Source of the DNA: Anastrepha obliqua
Taxonomy: Eukaryota; Arthropoda; Insecta; Diptera; Tephritidae
Direction: 5' to 3'
Assembly: GCF_027943255.1 (NCBI RefSeq)
Contig: NC_072894.1
Location: forward strand, 76,733,601-76,797,600
DNA length: 64,000 bases
Within the stretch, counting starts at the first letter, position 1, and the number at the start of each line of letters is the position of its first letter. Below are positions 57,613-64,000 of the stretch, piece by piece. The notes under the pieces were generated by a model that was not told the origin of the DNA, did not search any database, and saw only the letters and a list, made by a program, of their open reading frames with translations. A program made the translations under genes and the position numbers.

Positions 57613-57839
57613 AACGCTCATGGCACATGGCTTAGTGATAAAAATGTTTAGGATTGGCTAGCCGAAACCTCCTTCTGAAAGTGTCTGGGGAATTATAAAC
57701 AAAATTCCTGTTCAAGCGTTATGCTATATGCCTTCTATTTCATTCGTCTAATTTACTTGTCTAATCCTCAACCGGCTTATGTAATCAAAAGAAAACGTTG
57801 CCTCTTACTCATCGTATGTAATTATGCTCCTGTTATAGG

Positions 57840-58075
57840 AAAATTATGCCAACTGAATCATTAAAATGAAGTATGAAAAGCGTGGCGGTGATTGCACACG
57901 GTGAACAACAAGTGGACACTAGTATCCACGTTGCAGCAATGTGTGGACCTTAAAACGATATAGCTTTTTGATTCAAGCTATCACCGGTGATGAAACCTGG
58001 ATGTTGTGAAAAGTGTTATGACCATAAAGAGCAATACGACGGAAAAAACTCGCGTATTCTTAGGAGCACGAATTC
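57840..58075 (+). mobile_element. Small mariner remnant
   Basis: The plus frame at about 57985-58010 reads LIQAITGDETWML, the first catalytic block of mariner transposases. Flanking text is degraded. Confidence 0.6.
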
Positions 58076-59720
58076 TGATCTACACCCCATACACTTTCAT
58101 ATTACAAAATTTACCTTCATGTAGCTCAATTCAGGCCAAGTTTAGTTAGTTGATGGTTGGGCGACCGAACTTTGGGAATTGCTCCTTGACCGTCTTTAAA
58201 TCCGGGCGTTCTGTTGACGTAGAACCGATTCTCGGAGGCACGCTTGAGTGACTGCTTTATTATATCGTTTGGATATCTGGCAAGCCTTTCTGCTTTGAGA
58301 AATTTTCCGATAACATCATTGCAAATATCTGAATGCTTATTTTGCTGCGTTTTTTCACTTATGCAAATAAATAGCGGCAAAATGCTCAGCGCCAAGAAGC
58401 AAATTTGATTTTTAGTTTCCTCAGGCCAGAATCGAATTAGACATAATCGCTGACAACTGTGTTACACTATCAATTTCCTCCACAGCTGAAAACACTCTTA
58501 ATTAAAAGTGTATGAAACTTTTCAGAGCGCGCTAATGAACTTTTCTGTCCTTTCTTCCATTCATTTCATTCGACACCATTTCGTTTTTATCTCTCATTTC
58601 CTTCTTATTACCCAGGCGAGGTAGCCTTATTCCGTAACTTGTACCTTTCCACAATTAACCACCCTCTTCATATCGTTTTTCGCTTCATTCTCTGGCCAAA
58701 GCTATTTTAATACCACAAACTGATACATCTTCTTCGGTGATGCCGGTAAAGTAATAAAGTTTCGTAAAACTGGGTTAGTAACTACTTTACTATCGATTGA
58801 TAGTTTTGCATCGGCCATCGATGGTTGCGCATGCATTGCAACGGCCGCATCACCTGCGCTTTTATTGTACTCGATAAATTTGTTGTTGTCGACGGCTGTC
58901 ACTACATACACGGTTGCTATGTCGGCAAGGCAAATGCGCTGAACTTAGGGACGCTAGGGCTGAGTGAGCAACAAATTGCCAGTAACCGTTCATGCAACAA
59001 AACGAATTGAAAATAACGGAAAAGCTTTTAAATGAAATGAAATCAAATAAACAATAACTGTAACGACATTAACGGCGGCATCAGCAGCCAAAATCAGTAA
59101 GAACATTCGTAGTAGGTGACTGAGGGCCATGGCGGCGGTGTTTGAGTAGGTGGTGGCGGTGGCGGTGACAGTAATAACAGCAACAACTTCTGCTGCAATC
59201 ACAATTAACTGGCAATATCTGACACAAAGGCTTCGAGCACACAATGACAGTTATTGATAAAGTGGCGAGGAAGGTAAGCGAGCGCAATAGTGCTGTCAAG
59301 CAAGCACCTGGAAAAAATAGATAAAAGCTAAGCCGACGATTTTTCGATTGAAGCAACAAAATGTAAAAATTGGGAAAGGCGCTGAAATAAGAAAAATAAC
59401 AAACGACGAAAATGGAATGAAAGCAAACAGGCAGGACTAAATTCCAAAACCCATGTGGTGAAAGTGTAAGCAACCATTAATACGGTGCAACAAAATCAAT
59501 CTTCTTCTAAAGTAATAAAGCTCCGGCAATGGATTCTGGTAGAAGAGTCAACCCAAAAAGAAAATACATATGTGTTTGTCAGGGATTTAAAAGTTCACGC
59601 TTGAATTTTACCTTAGCGAGGCCCAAGTTCTCACCCTTTTGCACAATCTTATGGTATAGAAAACTATGTTACCGGGGCAAATCTGTCAAATCTGAAGATA
59701 TGTGCGGTAATTTACTTAGC
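58076..59720. other. Unannotated stretch
   Basis: Two minus frames (58395-58126 and 58911-58702) have fairly ordinary amino-acid composition but no family that I recognise. GCG/GGT triplet-rich sequence lies at about 59130-59180. A hidden exon or an old element is possible. Confidence 0.35.
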
Positions 59721-59721
59721 C

Positions 59722-60712
59722 TGCCATAAGTTCTGGATTGGATTCAGATTTGGACTACCAGACGACGAATCTTCTATGGCGGTGAGCCCAGGAATATTCT
59801 GTTTTAGCCACTGCTACGTGGTTTTTGCTTTATTGACTGGAGTAGAACTTTGCTGGAAGATCCAATTTGAAGAGAGTACTGCTCAACTGTATCACCACGT
59901 CTTCTAAGATACCCTCCTGGTACACGTTTGCCCCGGTTTTAACTCCTTTTTCGCAGATATGAATATATGTAAAGCTTTTACAAAACACAAAACACTCCCC
60001 ACTAAACCATTACGGAGGCTGGATGGTGGCCACACTGAACCTTTGGAACAACATTTTTTGCGTCTTTAGAAGATTTATTGTAGCATAGATTTTGTCGTTT
60101 TGCTTATTAAAAACTTATTCAAAAGTGAACATTTTCTCATCTGTGAAAAGAATATTTTCATCGCCGTTGACCGCGTGCCATCGAAGAAGCTGCTTGCCTC
60201 TGACGAGCCTAATTTTCTTCAAGTGCTTTGTCAAAACATGACCATTTGAGCGGCGGAATGCTTTACTGTGGAGATCATCTCTAATTAGGTTGACATGAAT
60301 CTGGTCGATCATTCATTTTCCATGACATGATTTTCTGCTTTCTAAAGAGATTTCTGCGAATTCTTTCTGGAAAGGGCTTTTATGAACTATGCGAGTACGG
60401 CCACTTCTTTTTCTATTTGGCACTTCAGATGTTTGGGAAAAACGATTCATCGTGCGGTTAACAAACATTTTCGAAATATTAATTTTTCTTCAGCAATTCG
60501 TAAATCCAACTTGTATTTTTACTATATTTCTGTAATGCCATCACCGCACTGCGATTTTGCTTTGCTCCCACTTCATTGTTAGGAAACAAAATTTGCCACG
60601 AAACTGCGTATAATTTATGAGTAAACAAAGCCAACGAACAAAAACAAAAATAACTTTTTTCTTTGAATTTTATCTCGTATGCGTTGTAAAATTTCTCACA
60701 GAATTTATGGCA
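59722..60712 (-). mobile_element. Tc1-like element, internally deleted
   Basis: TGCCATAAGTTCTGG (59723) and CAGAATTTATGGCA (about 60699-60712) are the inverted ends. The minus strand carries the N-terminal VGAKQNRSAVMALQKYSKNT, the DNA-binding middle INVNLIRDDLHSKAFRRSN-type sequence (MIDQIHVNLIRDDLHSKAFR), LFTDEKMFTFE (first catalytic region) and, after a gap, degraded C-terminal sequence at 59740-59920. The end of the gene is deleted up to the left terminus. Same family as 15793-17912 and 46800-47690. Confidence 0.83.
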
Positions 60713-60769
60713 AGTATAATGACAATAGGTAGGTATAGTGGTTGTCAATTGACACACCTGGCCCTGCTG

Positions 60770-61690
60770 TAGGCCCAGTGTGATACCCTCTCCTTACTCT
60801 ACATTATCCTCATTGAACCAACCTGTGGCTTTAATAGTATATCTAAGAAGGCTTGTTATTTTTAAATTTTCGACTTCTGCCAAGTTATTAAAGGAACTGT
60901 TTCCTAAAATCCTATCCAGAGCCATGTATAGAAAGTGTTCTATAGTCTCTTCTTCTTCAATGTCTTTACAGCTTCTGCTCCCAATCCAGTGGCATACCTG
61001 CCGATCAGACAGTGCTCTGTGAGGACCCCAAGAAGATTTCTTATGTCCTTCCTTTTCAGTTTGAACAGTCGGTTTGTGCGGTCCATGTTCCATTCTGGCC
61101 ACGTCATTCTACTTGTTGCATAGGTCAGGGACTGAGTCCATAGCTTGTTGGCAGCTCTGATAGTGTGTTTGTCTATAATCATCTTACAAGTTGCTAAAAT
61201 TATACGTATGCTCGTTTTATCTGGCTGGTTTGGTAATGTGGTACCCAATCTCGATAGTTCATCTACTTTGCAGTTACCTGCTATGTCGCTGTGATCCGGC
61301 ACCCAGAGCAGGTTTATTGTAAACTATCACTGCACAGTTCTGTCAAAACGTCCGTACATTCTTTTACTGTCTTCGAGTTAATATTAGGCGATTGTAATGC
61401 TTTCAGGGCTAAGTGGCTATCAGAATATATATTTATTTTCTTGTGGTAAGAACCCTTTTCTTTAGGGATAACAGGCCTGCACTGATAGCCAGAACTTCAG
61501 CTTGAAATACACTACAGTGATCCGGTAGCCGGAATGAAATGTTGGCACTCATTTTTTCCGCCTTCTTGTTCATTTTGCTTGGAACTATCAGTATAGATAC
61601 TGATTCCACTTCTATTGTCCATTACCTCATTGTCCCAATCTTCTCTCGTTGGGCAAGTTGTGGTAAATGATGTGTGTAACAGTAAAAAAA
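60770..61690 (-). mobile_element. Non-LTR retrotransposon RNase H domain and C-terminus
   Basis: Minus frames read ISIYTDSSKQNEQEG (first RNase H Asp), INIYSDSHLALKALQS (second Asp region), PDHSDIAGNCKVDELSRLGT (last conserved His/Asp region), then RLFKLKRKDIRNLLGVLTEH, CKDIEEEETIEHFL and LLRYTIKATGWFNEDNVE before the stop at about 60794. RNase H plus this Cys-rich tail is typical of I/jockey-type ORF2. The 5' part is missing and a few frameshifts are present. Confidence 0.85.
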
Positions 61691-61914
61691 TTCCCTATTA
61701 ATATGATCCCGGAGTGTAAATTGAAAAGTCATATTTCAGTTTGATCTGTGATAAATTCGTTAATTTTATTTCGAAATATCCAGTTACCAGTAAATAATCT
61801 TTAAAACTTGTCACCCGCAACAATAAATGAAGCTAAACCCAGTATCACTCCATAATTGAATGGTCAGTACAGGATGAAATATTTTCTACCATCTACATGA
61901 CAATTAATATGGAA

Positions 61915-62395
61915 AAAAAAGGCGGACACTTACTTCGACATGTTTCACGAGCGAACAACTTTTGTTGGATTTGGCTCCTCTCCTGTTGGAACACCCAAAC
62001 ACAAATATTTGTCCAACAGTCAGGCACACCTTTTTTAACTTTTTTATATATTCAATTTATTGATGCTCGTCGTTTTGATCATCACTTCACGCACAGCAAC
62101 GTTGATTTCTGGAACAACTATTGGTGACCTCGAAGGATGGTGCTTACTCGCTGATGCTTCATCGATGCATTTCTCGTCGAAAATTTTGATAAATAATGGC
62201 ACGAAAATTTTCGCAGTTTAACTCCGTTTTTTTTGCAGAGATATATTTTTAAAGTCACTGTAAAAACCACGAAAATGGCTCACACAATAAAAATTTTCTG
62301 AGTGCGTTTATGGTGAGATATGTTAATATTACCATGGAAACGTTAGATGTTACCTGACAACACTAGAAGGCCCAAGCGCAGAAACATAAACAAAA
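61915..62395 (-). mobile_element. Deletion derivative of the 7991-9269 mariner family
   Basis: Segments follow the mariner at 7991-9269: CGAGCGAACAACTTTTGTTG then GATTTGGCTC (as at about 8525-8550), TCACGCACAGCA (as at 8856), TCGATGCATTTCTCGTCGAA and AATAATGGCACGAAAATTTT (as near 9060). The end AACCTCGTATA resembles its terminus. Coding frames are destroyed. Confidence 0.68.
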
Positions 62396-62399
62396 AACC

Positions 62400-63724
62400 T
62401 CGTATATATCTAAATTTGTACATTTAGAAAAATGAGCTACTTCAAAACTGTGATTTCAACCACAAACTTACATAGTTGGAAATAAGAGTATTCACAAGTA
62501 AATATAGTAACTAGTTAGGTCATCAATTAAGTTTTTGTGCTCTGCGACAATTTATGTACAAGTATGTCGTGGATGAAATGGTCCAACTCTGTTCAACAAC
62601 GCTTGGGGGGTTTTGCTAAAGTTACTTGTAGAAGAAGTTTTGCTGAATTGAGTGCTTTAAGAGTTTCACACAGCGATTACTACTACGTTTTTGTATTGCT
62701 TTGTTGCGTTGAATCAGAGACTTCATGCTGGTTGACTCTTGGAAAATTAAAAAAGTCTATATAGAATACATACGTATGTATGTATGTACATAGAAGAATA
62801 TGCAATCTGAAAAAGTTACAAAAAAGCAGCAAAAAGTACGAATGCAGTTGGCAGGGTCAATTGAAGGAACAATTGTGCAGAGACAGAGACTGCTTATGCT
62901 GTGCACGTTTGCGCGAATTTTCTGTGCACAGTGGCAGTGAGTGGCACTTGACGTTCTTTCAACTGTGTACTCACTGGCCTACTGAGTGGTTGAGCCCAAC
63001 TTGAGCCGGCAACTCTCCATTAGAGACGGTTTCCCATTTGAGTTTATTGCTTTCTTTTTATTTTTATTTTTTACATTGCATATGGAAACATTTTCGATTA
63101 GTAACCACCCCCTTGTGACGGGCAGGCATTGGAATAGAATGCGGCAACTGCTTGTATGTGAGTGTCATGGAGTGCCATTTCTTCATTCTTATAAAAGTAG
63201 GGTGTTTTTTATATATCAAATTATAACAGTTAACAAACTTTTCCATTGATATAAATAGTAAAACTTTGAAATATGTATTTTACATGCAACAATGAGCTTT
63301 TGCTTTGCTGTCCGGAGTGGGTTAAAGTAATACGAATTTTGGGTTTTCCTACTATCAATAGATCCAATCGAGAGCTTAACACAATTTTGTTGGCAATTTA
63401 CAGTGCGCCTCAAAATAAAGTATTGCTAATGAAACTCAAGAAGATTATTATGGTGGGAAGATTATTAATGAATTGGATACATTTTCCGAAAGTGAATAAA
63501 AATATTTTTTTTGCATTAATGTCAATACTTTATCCGATTCCCGGAGTGGGTAGTAACGTATTTAGCTTTTTTTACATTATTATTATTTTATTTTATTTTT
63601 TAAGGAAATGCGTAATATCTCAAGAATATTTTGTTAAAATGTTAACTTGATCCATTGACAAAGTTACGATTATTTGAGAGATATGTCTTATTTGAAGTAC
63701 ATGCACGCTCCATATCTACTGTTC
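62400..63724. other. Unannotated stretch
   Basis: Frames at 62537-62764, 62986-63249 and 63273-63650 show no similarity that I recognise; the last is hydrophobic and AT-biased and probably spurious. Microsatellite ACGTATGTATGTATGTACA lies near 62770. Confidence 0.35.
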
Positions 63725-63965
63725 GTTTTGAAATTTTGGATTCGGTTCGAAAACCAAATGCTAGAAGAGGTTTTTTCTAAGAGCGGCTGCCACCCGCATT
63801 CAATGGCGAAGTTCCGACTGTATTTTTGTCTTGAATAAACTGCTCCGCTGTTCGGAGGTGGCGTAAAGCTAGAGGTCCCTCCATGTATGGAAAAATATAA
63901 AGGCACAACACCGCAAAAACTAGTCAGAGTTTGGCCAAACCCCCAAACTTGGTGAAAATAATTGA
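63725..63965 (+). mobile_element. SINE, copy J, diverged
   Basis: Plus-oriented: GGATTCGGTTCGAAAACCAA (B-box side), TTTTTTCTAAGAGCGGCTGC, CTAGAGGTCCCTCCATGTAT and GAGTTTGGCCAAACCCCCAA. The A box and clear tail are not seen. Confidence 0.72.
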
Positions 63966-64000
63966 GAAGGCATGGCCAAGATCAGACCGTTAACCGGCTT

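Noticed and set aside
63273..63650. 125-residue plus-strand reading frame
   Set aside because: Hydrophobic, AT-driven, no recognisable family, no good start context; treated as chance.
1..64000. CRISPR arrays, bacterial operons, rRNA genes, LTR retrotransposons
   Set aside because: None seen; spliced genes and eukaryotic transposons dominate, and no paired LTR-like direct repeats with gag/pol frames were found.

Overview
The window is nuclear DNA from a higher fly, most likely a tephritid-like (acalyptrate) dipteran. Its genes have short GT-AG introns and AAAATG-type starts. The intergenic DNA is AT-rich with many TATGTACATATG-like microsatellites. Most of the length is dead or deleted transposable elements: many Tc1/mariner relatives, non-LTR retrotransposon pieces, MITEs, a Helitron end and a tRNA-derived SINE family. 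I saw no bacterial features and no LTR retrotransposon. The species assignment is inference.

Three protein-coding host genes can be supported. (1) A seven-exon odorant receptor lies on the plus strand at 4847-20434. Joining its exons gives an uninterrupted 371-residue product, with introns swollen to 3.6, 2.9 and 7.6 kb by transposons. (2) An RFWD3-like RING/WD40 E3 ubiquitin ligase lies on the minus strand at 27577-29769 (three exons, 682 residues). (3) A CARHSP1-like cold-shock-domain RNA-binding protein lies on the plus strand at 30833-31478 (three exons, 143 residues). Genes 2 and 3 are divergent, with starts about 1.06 kb apart in a stretch free of recognisable transposons.

Layout. 0-4.7 kb: mariner, Tc1, RTE-like and jockey-like remnants. 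4.8-20.4 kb: the receptor gene; its introns hold a nearly intact mariner (7991-9269), SINEs, an RTE-like LINE and a three-level nest (15793-17912: Tc1-like element containing a SINE containing a mariner). 19.4-21.8 kb: three TTAA-flanked MITEs. 22-27 kb: R1-like and RTE-like LINE pieces, a SINE and a deleted mariner. 27.5-31.5 kb: the divergent gene pair. 32-45.5 kb: mostly unannotatable AT-rich DNA with one young SINE, small internally deleted DNA transposons and an RT remnant. 45.5-64 kb: a dense series of mariner, maT, Tc1, Helitron and LINE remnants and a 1.16-kb long-inverted-repeat element.

The most useful observations are the reconstructed receptor with its remote last exon, the SINE family with clear A/B boxes, 10-13-bp target duplications and a (TA)n tail, the tendency of TA-targeting transposons to sit in those tails, and the MITE group with shared inner motifs. 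I found no obviously new enzymatic or defence system.
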